DNA of 64,000 bases from Alcanivoracaceae bacterium (GTDB lineage Bacteria; Pseudomonadota; Gammaproteobacteria; Xanthomonadales; Marinicellaceae): NCBI GenBank assembly GCA_016744455.1, contig JADGEI010000001.1:518884-582883 (forward strand), in the 5' to 3' direction. Positions 52,797 through 62,396 of this stretch are shown one piece after another. The notes under the pieces are model-generated. The model was not told the origin of the DNA. It saw only the letters and a list, made by a program, of their open reading frames with translations, and ran no database searches. The position numbers and the translations under genes were made by a program. Numbering within the stretch: position 1 is the first letter of the stretch; every line of letters starts with the position of its first letter.

Positions 52797-54785
52797 ATGT
52801 CAAATTTAACCTTGTTTTTAACACTAGCACTATCAACATTATGTTTCTCAAGCTACACTCTATCAGCCACTTGTGATGATGTTTTTTCAAATAGTTTTGA
52901 ATTGAACACTAATACACCGGGGTGTTTAGCGCTTAACATTGAAGATATGGGAATGCATACAGTAAACCATGGTGATATTTTCAACTTTCAACCGAATATA
53001 GTTGGAGAAATCAATGTCTGTCGAAAAGACATGGGACATGACGATGTATTTGTTGACTCAGAAACAGGATTAATTTCATGGGATACAAGCTCTTTAACTT
53101 TTGGCAGGGGCTTTCACATTCGAATTAAATGCAGTAATTACAACCAAAGTAGTTTTGCTTCCATGGTAGTACATGTTGATAAAACTGGAACAAGCCAATT
53201 ACATGTAGCGGGTGAAAATGGTGTATCACCATTTATAAGAACCGCTGCAGATAATATGCAAGGTGGCGACACAATCGTCTTCCCAGATGGAATATATCCT
53301 GTATCTGTCACAGGCGATGCAAGTTATGAAAATGCTTTAAAACAAACAAATAACATACCTACTGATGGCACAAATGATCAATTGAGTACTATTATATCTC
53401 AATCTCCGGGTGGAGTAGTTATAACAGGTGAAGCGCATGATGGTATTCCAAAACAAAAAAATGCATTTCAAATGTCTTCAACAAATTTTGTAGCGATTGT
53501 CGGCTTCACAATAAAGGACATTAAAAGAGAATCCTTCACCGCTAGTAATGGAAATCATATGTTGATAGAGTTTTTAGGGACTGCTGGAGCAGGTACAAAT
53601 GGTCTTCCCTGCTCTAATTTTATAGAAGCTAGTAATGGTTGGTGTTCAATGGCAGGTATGCGTGCAAACTCTGGTACTCCATTGTTTCAATCCAATTATG
53701 ATTGGGGTCATAATCGTTATGGTATTATGACTCGTTCAACAACTGCTTCGTTGACACGTCGCTCATTTGCCCGCTTAGACGAGCATAAAGGAGATCAACC
53801 ATATGGTGCATTTAGCGACTATTGTGATGAGGCACACTTAAGCCAAGATAATACTATATTCGACTCTTTGGCCATTGCTGCGCCTCACTATAAGAACTAT
53901 GCAGGATTGAGCGCCTTTCCCGCAACAGGTTGTGAAAACACACCATCAAATTTGGCAGTGCATGGTTTATTAGCTGTGAACAATGATTTGTCATTATCTT
54001 TGCTAGACTCACAAGCTGGCATTGCGCATGAATGGGACCATATTGTATCCTATGATTCACAAGCTACGTGTGCTCCACAAACTAACAACTGTGCCTTTGC
54101 CTTACTACAGGCAGATAAAAGTATGAACCTCAGCAACTCATTCTTTGGACTGACGATAGACTTTCCAGGTAATTCCAATACCCCTTCTTTTACTCCATCA
54201 ATAAATTTTGTTGAAAATGTTGTCTTAGAAAACGTCACAGAAGAAAATGATGTTGGTGAACCACCTAGGTATTTGCCAGAAAATTTATTGTATTTTCGTG
54301 GTAAATCAGACACCTTCTTTGGAGACAACAATTATAACCAACTCACTTCGGTAAGGCGTTGGCCAATTGGTGGAGAAGATATTATTGCTGCTAATATGCG
54401 AAGTTATCACAATTCAGTAGCCTTTAAAGTGGGCGGTGGCACTATAGATATTGATGGAAACAGGGGTGCAACTGCAGATAATGAATCTATCTCAGAATAT
54501 TTGTGGGCTTATAAAGACCCTTTAATTCCGCCATTAGTGGTAAGAGTAAAGGACAAAGGTAGTTATCATCGGGTAGCTTGGGAACATTTATCATCGTTCC
54601 GTCGTATAAATGTTGTTGGCTGGAAAGTAATATGTGTTTCTGACAATAATGCGTTGTTAGCGAGTTTACCTGAAACTGAATTAATGTATAAAAACCTTCA
54701 AACCAGTTGCAATAGTTATGCGGTGAAGGCTGTATATAATAGTGGCGAAAGTGCAATAGCTTATGTAGAAGAGGTATCATTGTGA
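52797..54785 (+). CDS. Secreted protein, probable parallel beta-helix
   Basis: 662 residues. A signal peptide (NLTLFLTLALSTLCFSSYTLSA) is followed at once by TCDDVFSNSFE, the same F..(G/S)FE motif other proteins here have at the C-terminus. A small Cys-containing beta module (to about 125) leads to a region with RTAADNMQGGDTIVFPDGIYPV and QMSSTNFVAIVGFTIKDI, which looks like a chondroitinase-B or pectate-lyase-type beta-helix. Catalytic residues were not identified. The C-terminal part (RVAWEHLSSFRRINVVGWKVIC) resembles a fibronectin-type module. It overlaps the next gene by 4 bases (GTGA). A glycan-binding or lyase role is possible. Confidence 0.65.
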   Translation: MSNLTLFLTLALSTLCFSSYTLSATCDDVFSNSFELNTNTPGCLALNIEDMGMHTVNHGDIFNFQPNIVGEINVCRKDMGHDDVFVDSETGLISWDTSSLTFGRGFHIRIKCSNYNQSSFASMVVHVDKTGTSQLHVAGENGVSPFIRTAADNMQGGDTIVFPDGIYPVSVTGDASYENALKQTNNIPTDGTNDQLSTIISQSPGGVVITGEAHDGIPKQKNAFQMSSTNFVAIVGFTIKDIKRESFTASNGNHMLIEFLGTAGAGTNGLPCSNFIEASNGWCSMAGMRANSGTPLFQSNYDWGHNRYGIMTRSTTASLTRRSFARLDEHKGDQPYGAFSDYCDEAHLSQDNTIFDSLAIAAPHYKNYAGLSAFPATGCENTPSNLAVHGLLAVNNDLSLSLLDSQAGIAHEWDHIVSYDSQATCAPQTNNCAFALLQADKSMNLSNSFFGLTIDFPGNSNTPSFTPSINFVENVVLENVTEENDVGEPPRYLPENLLYFRGKSDTFFGDNNYNQLTSVRRWPIGGEDIIAANMRSYHNSVAFKVGGGTIDIDGNRGATADNESISEYLWAYKDPLIPPLVVRVKDKGSYHRVAWEHLSSFRRINVVGWKVICVSDNNALLASLPETELMYKNLQTSCNSYAVKAVYNSGESAIAYVEEVSL

Positions 54786-55639
54786 TTAAGTGGATGATAC
54801 TTCTATTTTCAATGAATTCTTACTCTGCCATTCTTGCACCGTTTGCATTAAGTAATTACCTAAACCCAACTGATGTTGGACAATTAACTGCATCATCTAA
54901 TCTTTCTGGTATCACCTATAACTGGGTTGCAAATGAGTATATTACAGTCCACCAAAATTCTTATTGCCGTTTAGATAGTAATTTAGATGAGTTGTTTTGT
55001 GGTTCCTTGGCTTGTGGTGATTGTGAAGATATTAACTTTTTAGGGCTAAACGGAGAATTTTATGAATATGCTATAGTCGAAGAAGGTGGGTCTGAAGGTT
55101 CCGTTATCATTGTTCAATCTCCAATTTCAACACATAACTTACGATTCGACCAAGTCGATGTACAAGTTCTCACGTATGCTCCAACAGCAGGTGGTGACGC
55201 AGGAGAAGGAGTTGCCTTTGATGCCTTGAACTCAATATTTTATGTTTGTATTGAAGATCCAAACATGCAGGTTTTGTCATTCACTAGACCTGCAAATTCG
55301 AATGATGCAACCTATGCTGATGGCTCACTAATTGTTACAGAATCTTTGTCGTCACTTCAATTAACTTCACTATTAGGAGCTAATGCTGACTTATCTAGTT
55401 GTTACTTTCATGAAGTAACAGGTAGATTATGGCTGATGTCACATATTGCACACACAATAATTGATGTTGATTTAAGCGGTAACCTTGTCGACCAGTTAAT
55501 ACTCCCACAAGGTCAGGTAGAAGGTTTTAGTTTCAACAATGACTATAGTGAATTAATCGTAGTAATCGAGCCTAATAATCATCAAATCTATTTTGCTTCA
55601 GTAGAAAATGATACCGTATTTGTCAATGGATTTGAATAA
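54782..55639 (+). CDS. Secreted SdiA-regulated-like beta-propeller protein
   Basis: 285 residues, starting at GTG 54782 (AGAGG 7 bases upstream), which overlaps the previous stop. A short signal peptide (IKWMILLFSMNSYSAILA) precedes LSGITYNWVANEYITVHQN, LDSNLDELFC, DINFLGLNGEFYEYAIVEEGG and DAGEGVAFDALNSIFYVCIED. This pattern fits the SdiA-regulated/phytase-like propeller family of secreted proteins. LSSCYFHEVTGRLWLMSH belongs to a further blade. The end, DTVFVNGFE, has the shared tail. The substrate is unknown. It is probably an operon partner of the beta-helix-like gene. Confidence 0.75.
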   Translation: MIKWMILLFSMNSYSAILAPFALSNYLNPTDVGQLTASSNLSGITYNWVANEYITVHQNSYCRLDSNLDELFCGSLACGDCEDINFLGLNGEFYEYAIVEEGGSEGSVIIVQSPISTHNLRFDQVDVQVLTYAPTAGGDAGEGVAFDALNSIFYVCIEDPNMQVLSFTRPANSNDATYADGSLIVTESLSSLQLTSLLGANADLSSCYFHEVTGRLWLMSHIAHTIIDVDLSGNLVDQLILPQGQVEGFSFNNDYSELIVVIEPNNHQIYFASVENDTVFVNGFE

Positions 55640-55713
55640 CTACTGAATTATATAAGTTAGACTTCAACCTTAGTTTGTAATAATTTAAGAGAGTTTTGTA
55701 CAATTCTGTGGCA

Positions 55714-55902
55714 ATGAATAAAAAGAATGATAAATACACCAGCCAAGACGAAAAATGCATCAAATATCTTGTTATTTGCATTTTTTTAATGCTTAGTGGT
55801 GCTCTTAGCAACTTTTTTACACGTTCCACGAGTTATGCAATATTCTCTTTAATATGGTTAGGTATTATTTTCCTGTTATTTTTTCCTACAGATAACTCGT
55901 AA
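55714..55902 (+). CDS. Possible small two-helix membrane protein
   Basis: About 62 residues from ATG 55714 (the track starts at a TTG 18 bases earlier). Two hydrophobic stretches, YLVICIFLMLSGALSNFF and YAIFSLIWLGIIFLLFF, would span the membrane. The Shine-Dalgarno sequence is weak, it overlaps the convergent methyltransferase by 27 bases, and an antisense ORF of similar length exists, so I am not sure it is real. Confidence 0.4.
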   Translation: MNKKNDKYTSQDEKCIKYLVICIFLMLSGALSNFFTRSTSYAIFSLIWLGIIFLLFFPTDNS

Positions 55903-56595
55903 ATTTGCTCGATGACTCCACTTAAATTTGATCACTTCAAAACCATGTTTTGTTAATAATCTACTCATGGTTTTTTTACTAAAAAACACAATGTGCTCAG
56001 GAGGTGTCACTTGTCTCCAAGACAAAAAGTCTTTTGGGACTTTCCTGTGGCCTGCATCAGGTGTGGTAATATATAAAACGGCTCCTTTAGAAAGAACAGC
56101 ACTAATGGATTCTAGAAATTCATGAGGGTCTGGAACGTGCTCTATCACTTCAGCACAATAAATAAGATTGAATTTCAGGTTTTTTGCTTGTAAGTCATCA
56201 AGTGTTAATGTATCAAAGTGGCACCCAGGAAATAGTTGTTTAGCTTGCTTAATTACTGAGTCATCTAAATCGATACCGGTTGCGTTATAACCTAAGCGGT
56301 GTGCGGCTTCAACCGTAGCCCCAATACTACAACCAACATCTAAAAAATTATTTTGTTGAGGGTTGGTATATTTTCTTAATTTCTTTAACTTGTACTTAGA
56401 TGTAAATAGTTTCTTTTTAAGTTTTCTTAAGTAATTTGAAGTTTGGTGATACTCATGATAAATCCCTTCAATTTTTGAGGCTACAGGCATAGGATTCATA
56501 AAAATCAATTGGCAATTATCACATTGAACAATAGTACATTTATTCTTATTTCCAATTTTTGAGAAATGTTCCTCATGACATAGTGGACAATTCAT
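55876..56595 (-). CDS. Class I SAM methyltransferase with N-terminal zinc ribbon
   Basis: About 239 residues. NCPLCHEEHFSK and IVQCDNCQLIFMNPMP form a zinc ribbon often found on sugar or O-antigen methyltransferases. The SAM-binding motif is NFLDVGCSIGATVEAAHRLG (about 90), followed by LIYCAEVIEHVPDPHEFL. The start is uncertain: GTG 56619 lies inside the upstream gene, ATG 56595 lies 1 base after its TAG. I use the ATG. A cell-surface sugar is a likely substrate given the nearby rhamnose genes, but they are 4 kb away on the other strand. Confidence 0.8.
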   Translation of the reverse strand: MNCPLCHEEHFSKIGNKNKCTIVQCDNCQLIFMNPMPVASKIEGIYHEYHQTSNYLRKLKKKLFTSKYKLKKLRKYTNPQQNNFLDVGCSIGATVEAAHRLGYNATGIDLDDSVIKQAKQLFPGCHFDTLTLDDLQAKNLKFNLIYCAEVIEHVPDPHEFLESISAVLSKGAVLYITTPDAGHRKVPKDFLSWRQVTPPEHIVFFSKKTMSRLLTKHGFEVIKFKWSHRANLRVICRKK

Positions 56596-56596
56596 C

Positions 56597-57457
56597 CTAA
56601 TGTTGGTATTTTTTCTCACCCGCTTCTATGAAAGCTCGAATTCGATTTTGTGGTGGTGGTAGTGGGCAGGTTGAGTAATCAGTAAATGCACAAGGCGGGT
56701 TGTAAGATTTATTAAAATCTATTGTCGTCATATTTCCTTGTGTTGGTTTCGGAACATAAAGAAAACGCCCTGGTCCATAAGTTGTTCTACCACTAGTTCT
56801 ATCGGCGAAAATTAGGTAAAAATCCTCACCTGCATCCATGACATCAAGTTGGAAATTATTACCATCAATTTCGAACTTGAGTTTTCCTATTGCTTCATCC
56901 TTATTTAACAGTCCTAATACATTGATAATTTCTAATTCTTTAGGGGGTTGATAAGGTGTAAATTCTGCTTGTAATCTAAACTTATCAGTTGCTGGGAAAT
57001 ACTCAATTCCTTTAAATTCTTTTCTTGTCTTTGCTGTGGAGTCTTTTATCCTCAGGGCAGGTTTTCCTCTTTCAATTACATGAAACTTAAAGGTGTCAAT
57101 ACTAAATACTGTAGGCGAACCACTTGAATCCATAGCCACATCAATTGTACCGTCAACGAATTCATTGTTGGCTTTTATTTGTACCCCATTATTGGCCGTG
57201 AAGGTAATTTGTTCACCGTTTAAATTGAAACTACCAATATAACTTGGCCCATGAGGAAGAATAATTCTATTGTCTTTTGCCGATCCAATCGTATTATCGT
57301 CATGGTGAAACCATTCCATGCCAATAAGACTTAACCATCCATGTGGTTTTTCAAGGCGTTCAATTCTTTGATTTTTCCAATTTTGCAACTCTTGCTTCCA
57401 TGGTTCTGCAAATGCTAATGAGTTAATAATTAGTAATACATATAAAAGTTTTTTCAT
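56597..57457 (-). CDS. Secreted DUF1684-family protein
   Basis: 286 residues. A signal peptide (KKLLYVLLIINSLAFA) precedes WKQELQNWKNQRIERLEKPHGWLSLIGMEWF, the start of DUF1684. Other conserved stretches are FRLQAEFTPYQPPKEL and TSGRTTYGPGRFLY, with FNKSYNPPCAFTDYSTCPLPPPQNR near the end. The family has no firmly known activity. It lies 24 bases after gor and 1 base before the methyltransferase on the same strand, so the three probably share a transcript. Confidence 0.88.
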   Translation of the reverse strand: MKKLLYVLLIINSLAFAEPWKQELQNWKNQRIERLEKPHGWLSLIGMEWFHHDDNTIGSAKDNRIILPHGPSYIGSFNLNGEQITFTANNGVQIKANNEFVDGTIDVAMDSSGSPTVFSIDTFKFHVIERGKPALRIKDSTAKTRKEFKGIEYFPATDKFRLQAEFTPYQPPKELEIINVLGLLNKDEAIGKLKFEIDGNNFQLDVMDAGEDFYLIFADRTSGRTTYGPGRFLYVPKPTQGNMTTIDFNKSYNPPCAFTDYSTCPLPPPQNRIRAFIEAGEKKYQH

Positions 57458-57481
57458 AATTTAATTCCTAAATCAGGTTGT

Positions 57482-58822
57482 TTAGTTCATTGTAACAAGC
57501 TCTTCTGCTGAAGTTGGGTGAATACCAATGCATTGGTTTAATTTTGATTTTGTGATACCTTGCTTAATAGCAACAGCAAAACCTTGGATCATCTCACCAG
57601 CATCTGCTCCTACAATGTGGCAACCAACGACTAAATCAGTTTCTTTTTGAACAATTAATTTCATAAATGTTTGATCTTGAATATCAGTCATTGCATATTT
57701 CATCGCTCTAAATTTACTTGTGAAAATTTGCAAAGCACCAAAATGTTCTTCCGCTTGCTCTTCAGTATAACCGCATGAGGCAATTTCAGGTTGAGAAAAT
57801 ACAGTGCTTGGCAAATAATCGTATTCAATATAACTATTGCCGTTACCATACCACCTGTCCATGAGTAAATGCCCTTCTTTAATCGCAACAGGTGTTAAGT
57901 TGTCATTATTGCACACATCACCTACTGCAAAAATAGAACGTGGACCACAATTTTGTTCAGCGTCAACATCAACTTGACCATTATACTTTAGTTTCACTTG
58001 TATGTTTTCCAAGCCTAAATTATATGTATTTGCAATGCGACCTGTTGCGCATAAGACAACTTCTTGATTTTTTAGGCTAATATCAGAATCAAGCACTAAA
58101 TCAAATTTTTCATGGTTTGGTTTAATCTCAATGATATTAGAATTCAATATAACGTTGATACCATTCTTGATATAGGACTCTTCTGCGAAATTTCTAACAT
58201 CATTATCAAATCCTCTAAGGATTTTATCACCTCTATAAACTAAATTAACTTTTACACCTAGTGCATTGAATATACATGCAAATTCGACAGCAATATACCC
58301 TGCACCCATGATTGTCATTTCTTCAGGGAGTGAATTTAATGACAAAGCTTCATTGGAACTGACGGCATGTTCTATACCATCAATTTCAGGAAAAAATGGC
58401 GTACTTCCAGTTGCAATTAAAATTCGTTTAGCGCTATAGTTTTTATTTGCGGCAACAACTGTATGGTTATCAACAATGGTAGCATGGTGTTGTATTAATT
58501 CGACGCCTGAATTACTTAATAAACTCAAATATATTTTATTTAAACGGTTAATCTCAGCATCTTTATTAGCGATTAAATTTTGCCAATTAAAGCTTGCATC
58601 ATCGATGTCCCAGCCAAAAGCTTGAGCTGATTTAAATGTTTTTACAAAACCTGCTGCATAGACTAATAGTTTTTTCGGCACACAACCACGTATGACACAC
58701 GTACCTCCAACATCACTGCCTTCAAAAATAGCGACTTTTTTACCGTATCCAGCTGCAATTCGTGCCGAACGAACTCCACCAGAACCTGCGCCAATAACAA
58801 TTAAGTCAAAATCAAAACCCAT
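57482..58822 (-). CDS. gor: Glutathione-disulfide reductase
   Basis: 446 residues. The FAD-binding VIGAGSGGVRSARIAA is at the N-terminus, and the redox disulphide is in GGTCVIRGCVPKKLLVYA (about 42 and 47). The NADPH-binding segment is MGAGYIAVEFACIF. The C-terminal HPTSAEELVTMN carries the active-site His-Glu of the dimer partner. It keeps glutathione reduced with NADPH. The CVIRGC form is found in bacterial and plant glutathione reductases. It is divergent from hpt with an 80-base gap. Confidence 0.95.
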   Translation of the reverse strand: MGFDFDLIVIGAGSGGVRSARIAAGYGKKVAIFEGSDVGGTCVIRGCVPKKLLVYAAGFVKTFKSAQAFGWDIDDASFNWQNLIANKDAEINRLNKIYLSLLSNSGVELIQHHATIVDNHTVVAANKNYSAKRILIATGSTPFFPEIDGIEHAVSSNEALSLNSLPEEMTIMGAGYIAVEFACIFNALGVKVNLVYRGDKILRGFDNDVRNFAEESYIKNGINVILNSNIIEIKPNHEKFDLVLDSDISLKNQEVVLCATGRIANTYNLGLENIQVKLKYNGQVDVDAEQNCGPRSIFAVGDVCNNDNLTPVAIKEGHLLMDRWYGNGNSYIEYDYLPSTVFSQPEIASCGYTEEQAEEHFGALQIFTSKFRAMKYAMTDIQDQTFMKLIVQKETDLVVGCHIVGADAGEMIQGFAVAIKQGITKSKLNQCIGIHPTSAEELVTMN

Positions 58823-58902
58823 AAAAGAAACCGATTGTTTAAATAGGTGAGAGATTCTAACACAGATGATGTAAAATAAACTTTTTTAAATCAATAGTAA
58901 CT

Positions 58903-59445
58903 ATGAATCAAGACAATCTACTGCCTGAAAATTGCTCCTTACTTTTCAGCAAAAAGAAAATAAAAAAAAGCATTAAAAAAATGGCAAAACAACTTAATAC
59001 TGATTATGTAAACCAAGGCATTGTTTACCTAACGATCATGAATGGTGGCATGATATTTGCCTCAGATCTTGCCAAAAAACTAAACCTTGATATGGAAATG
59101 GATTACGTACAGGTAAGTCGTTATGGATTAGAAACCCATGGAGGGCAGCTCATCTGGAAACATCAATGTGAAACCAACCTAGAAGGAAAACACGTAATTT
59201 TGGTTGATGATATATTCGATGAAGGTTATACCCTGCAAGCAGTTGATGAATGGTGCAGAAAAAAAGGAGCTAAATCTGTTAAATCAGCAGTTTTAGTCAG
59301 CAAAATTCATGAGAGAGGCTATGCTGATTTACGCCCTGATTATTCAGCCATAGAAGTAGAAGACCTCTATATTTTTGGTTACGGAATGGATTATCAAGAA
59401 AAACTCCGCCATTTGAATGATATTTATTATTTGAAAACTAGCTAG
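58903..59445 (+). CDS. hpt: Hypoxanthine-guanine phosphoribosyltransferase
   Basis: 180 residues of the type I phosphoribosyltransferase fold. The PRPP-binding motif is VILVDDIFDEGYTL (about 108), with VNQGIVYLTIMNGGMIFASDLAKKL before it. The mid-loop YVQVSRYG is typical of bacterial purine salvage enzymes. It makes IMP or GMP from free purine base and PRPP. It stands alone between divergent gor and a convergent FkbM gene. Specificity for hypoxanthine over guanine cannot be told. Confidence 0.88.
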   Translation: MNQDNLLPENCSLLFSKKKIKKSIKKMAKQLNTDYVNQGIVYLTIMNGGMIFASDLAKKLNLDMEMDYVQVSRYGLETHGGQLIWKHQCETNLEGKHVILVDDIFDEGYTLQAVDEWCRKKGAKSVKSAVLVSKIHERGYADLRPDYSAIEVEDLYIFGYGMDYQEKLRHLNDIYYLKTS

Positions 59446-59486
59446 TAAATTAATTAACAACTTCTTTAAAAGGCTGTACTCAACAC

Positions 59487-60326
59487 TTAGTTATCTATAT
59501 GTTGATAAATATAGTTCATTCGTGTTTTGTGGGTTTCTTTGTAGCCTTTTTGCTTGAGAATTGTTAACAAATCACTTTGCCATTGGGTGTTGTTGTTTTC
59601 GAAGACAATACATTGAGGCAGTAATGTTTTCGGCGCATAATTAAGAAAAGGCGCTAGGGCTTTATCTTCGGCTCCTTCGATGTCACACTTTATTACGTCT
59701 ATTTTTGTTATCTTTAGCGTTTCAACTATTTTTAATAATGTTTGGCAATTTATAATTAAACTATTTTGAGATTTGTTCGGGATTAAGGAACTGGCTCCTA
59801 GGTTGTTGTCATCTAAAAACAATTCAATTTCTTCATTCTTATTGCTAACGCCTAGCATAAGTGCATCAACCTCAGGAATGTTCTTATTCATTTCGGCTGT
59901 CGCATTGAGGTTGAATTGTAATCGAGAAAATACGACTGGATTGGGTTCAATTGCAACAACTCTTCCCAGTTTTTGTAAGTGACTAATAGCAATTGTTGAA
60001 TAAATACCTACATTAGCACCAATATCAATAAATACACCATCTTTAGGGAGAACTTCCAATAGGATTTGTCGCTCAATAACATCAAATCGCCATGGCATAA
60101 AAATAAAATTCCGTTCAGAGACATTGTCAGTGAGATTACTACGCAAATGTACATTATTAATAGACAAGTCCATTGGCATTTGTTCTGTTTTAAGCACACG
60201 TTTACGGATAAATTGCGCTAGTTGTTTTCCCAACCAGTTAGCGGGCAAACGTTGACATAAATCAATTTTCTTTTGAACTTGTAGATTGGGTTTAAATTGA
60301 CCAAAGGGGTGCTTTATTTTCTTCAT
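59487..60326 (-). CDS. FkbM-family methyltransferase
   Basis: 279 residues. The SAM-binding region is VFIDIGANVGIYSTIAISHLQ, followed by GRVVAIEPNPVVFSRLQFNLN and the family end motif IDVIKCDIEGAEDKAL. FkbM-type enzymes add methyl groups to hydroxyls of sugars or polyketides. Divergent placement beside the rhamnose operon suggests a surface-sugar role, but this is inference. Confidence 0.9.
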   Translation of the reverse strand: MKKIKHPFGQFKPNLQVQKKIDLCQRLPANWLGKQLAQFIRKRVLKTEQMPMDLSINNVHLRSNLTDNVSERNFIFMPWRFDVIERQILLEVLPKDGVFIDIGANVGIYSTIAISHLQKLGRVVAIEPNPVVFSRLQFNLNATAEMNKNIPEVDALMLGVSNKNEEIELFLDDNNLGASSLIPNKSQNSLIINCQTLLKIVETLKITKIDVIKCDIEGAEDKALAPFLNYAPKTLLPQCIVFENNNTQWQSDLLTILKQKGYKETHKTRMNYIYQHIDN

Positions 60327-60468
60327 CTTTTAGACTTTACCATAAAAGATAAAGAATGATTAACCTATCGATCTTTTTCAGTATATTTCTATTTAATTCT
60401 ATTAGTGCATGAAATATTCTTAATCACTTCATGTTATAATTGTTGGCTTTTGAAAAATGTAGAAATTT

Positions 60469-61524
60469 ATGACAGAAACGTGGTTGGTTACAGGTGGTGC
60501 TGGCTTTATAGGCGGAAATTTTGTTTTACGCCAAGTACTAAAAAATAAGCGCAAAATTATAAATCTAGATAAGCTGACTTATGCAGGAAATTTAGACACT
60601 TTACAGCAGCTAGAAGGCAATCAAAATTATGAATTTATAAAGGGCGATATTGGTAATAACGATTTAATAGCTGAATTAATAACTAAACACAAACCACAAG
60701 CAATCGTTAATTTTGCAGCTGAGAGTCATGTTGATCGGTCAATTGATGCGCCTGATGACTTTATAACTACCAATATTCTTGGCACATTTAATTTATTAAA
60801 ACATGCCTTGAATTACTACAAATCATTAGACGACAATAAAAAAAGCGCATTTAGATTTTTGCATGTTTCAACGGATGAAGTTTATGGTTCGTTGGGTGAA
60901 ACCGGTCTGTTTACAGAAACAACACCCTACTCACCAAATTCACCTTATTCAGCATCAAAGGCATCATCTGATCATTTAGTAAGAGCGTATCACCATACTT
61001 ATGGTTTACCTGTTTTAACGACAAACTGCTCAAATAACTATGGCCCTTTTCAATTTCCCGAAAAACTCATTCCATTAATTATCACAAAAGCACTCAATTT
61101 TGAAGCTTTACCAGTTTATGGTGATGGCAAGAATATCCGTGATTGGCTTTATGTTGAAGATCACTGCAGTGCTATCGAAACGGTGGTAACAAATGGTAAA
61201 GTTGGTGAAGTCTATAATATTGGTGGCAATGAAGAAAAACAAAACATTGAAGTAGTACATGCCTTATGTGACATTTTAGATGAACTTCGCCCAGTTTCAG
61301 GAAAATCTAGAAGAGATTTAATAACCTATGTTAAAGATCGTCCAGGTCATGATCAACGTTATGCAATTGACTCATCAAAGTTACAGGATAATCTTGGGTG
61401 GGCCCCTTCTGAATCATTTTCCAGCGGAATAAGGAAAACTGTAGAATGGTATTTAAATAATAAAACTTGGAGCGACCGTGTTTTAGACGGATCATACCAA
61501 GGTCAAAGATTAGGAGAAGATTAA
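60469..61524 (+). CDS. rfbB: dTDP-glucose 4,6-dehydratase
   Basis: 351 residues of the extended SDR fold. NAD binding is by [12 protein letters not shown]; the catalytic set is in [17 protein letters not shown] and [14 protein letters not shown] (YxxxK). [16 protein letters not shown] and [16 protein letters not shown] are typical of RfbB. TATAAT lies about 30 bases before the ATG, so it heads an operon. It makes dTDP-4-keto-6-deoxyglucose, step two of dTDP-rhamnose synthesis. Its TAA overlaps the rfbA ATG. Confidence 0.97.
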   Translation: MTETWLVTGGAGFIGGNFVLRQVLKNKRKIINLDKLTYAGNLDTLQQLEGNQNYEFIKGDIGNNDLIAELITKHKPQAIVNFAAESHVDRSIDAPDDFITTNILGTFNLLKHALNYYKSLDDNKKSAFRFLHVSTDEVYGSLGETGLFTETTPYSPNSPYSASKASSDHLVRAYHHTYGLPVLTTNCSNNYGPFQFPEKLIPLIITKALNFEALPVYGDGKNIRDWLYVEDHCSAIETVVTNGKVGEVYNIGGNEEKQNIEVVHALCDILDELRPVSGKSRRDLITYVKDRPGHDQRYAIDSSKLQDNLGWAPSESFSSGIRKTVEWYLNNKTWSDRVLDGSYQGQRLGED

Positions 61525-62396
61525 TGCAACGTAAAGGCATTATTTTAGCAGGCGGTTCAGGTACTAGGCTCTATCCACTAACCCATTCAATCAGTAAACA
61601 GCTTTTACCGATTTACGACAAACCAATGATTTATTATCCATTAACTACCCTAATGTTGGCTGGAATCAAAGATATTTTGATAATAAATACACCTCACGAA
61701 CAAATGCTTTTTCAGAAGTTGTTGGGCGATGGTTCTCAATGGGGAATAAATATATCCTATGCTGTTCAGCCAGACCCAGGTGGGTTAGCACAAGCGTATT
61801 TAATTGGTGAAAAATTTGTTAATAATCATCCCTCTTGCCTTATACTTGGTGACAATATTTACCATGGTGCTGGTATGGAAAATTTGCTGGCAAAAGCAGA
61901 TGCACGTACGACTGGTGCTAGCGTCTTTGGTTATCGAGTCCACGACCCTGAAAGGTATGGAGTGGCAGAATTTGATAAAAAAGGGAAAGTTATTGATTTA
62001 GAAGAAAAACCTAAAAACCCACGTTCTAATTATGCTGTTACAGGCCTTTATTTTTATGATAACCAAGCCTGCGATATTGCAAAAAATCTAGCACCTTCCG
62101 ATCGTGGAGAACTTGAAATTACAGATTTAAATAAAGTTTATTTAAAACAAGATCAGTTGATGGTTGAGCTGATGGGTCGCGGTTATGCTTGGCTTGATAC
62201 AGGGACACATGATTCCTTAACAGATGCCAGTAATTTTATAGCGACCATAGAAAAACGCCAAGGCATCAAAATTGCCTGCCCTGAAGAAATTGCATTTCAG
62301 AAAAATTGGATTGATGCAGAACAAGTGTTAAAACTGGCAAAACCCATTAGCAAGAATGGATATGGTCGGTATTTAATAAGCTTGGTAAATGATTGA
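61524..62396 (+). CDS. rfbA: Glucose-1-phosphate thymidylyltransferase
   Basis: 290 residues from ATG 61524 (TAATG overlap with rfbB); the track's TTG start at 61467 is inside rfbB and is not used. The nucleotidyltransferase motif is [16 protein letters not shown], with [16 protein letters not shown] and [27 protein letters not shown] is the conserved end. It makes dTDP-glucose, step one. The overlap and order indicate coupling with rfbB and rfbC. Confidence 0.97.
   Translation: MQRKGIILAGGSGTRLYPLTHSISKQLLPIYDKPMIYYPLTTLMLAGIKDILIINTPHEQMLFQKLLGDGSQWGINISYAVQPDPGGLAQAYLIGEKFVNNHPSCLILGDNIYHGAGMENLLAKADARTTGASVFGYRVHDPERYGVAEFDKKGKVIDLEEKPKNPRSNYAVTGLYFYDNQACDIAKNLAPSDRGELEITDLNKVYLKQDQLMVELMGRGYAWLDTGTHDSLTDASNFIATIEKRQGIKIACPEEIAFQKNWIDAEQVLKLAKPISKNGYGRYLISLVND

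Noticed and set aside
55623-55829. 68-residue minus ORF
   Set aside because: Antisense to the more plausible small membrane ORF and overlapping the end of the SdiA-regulated-like gene.
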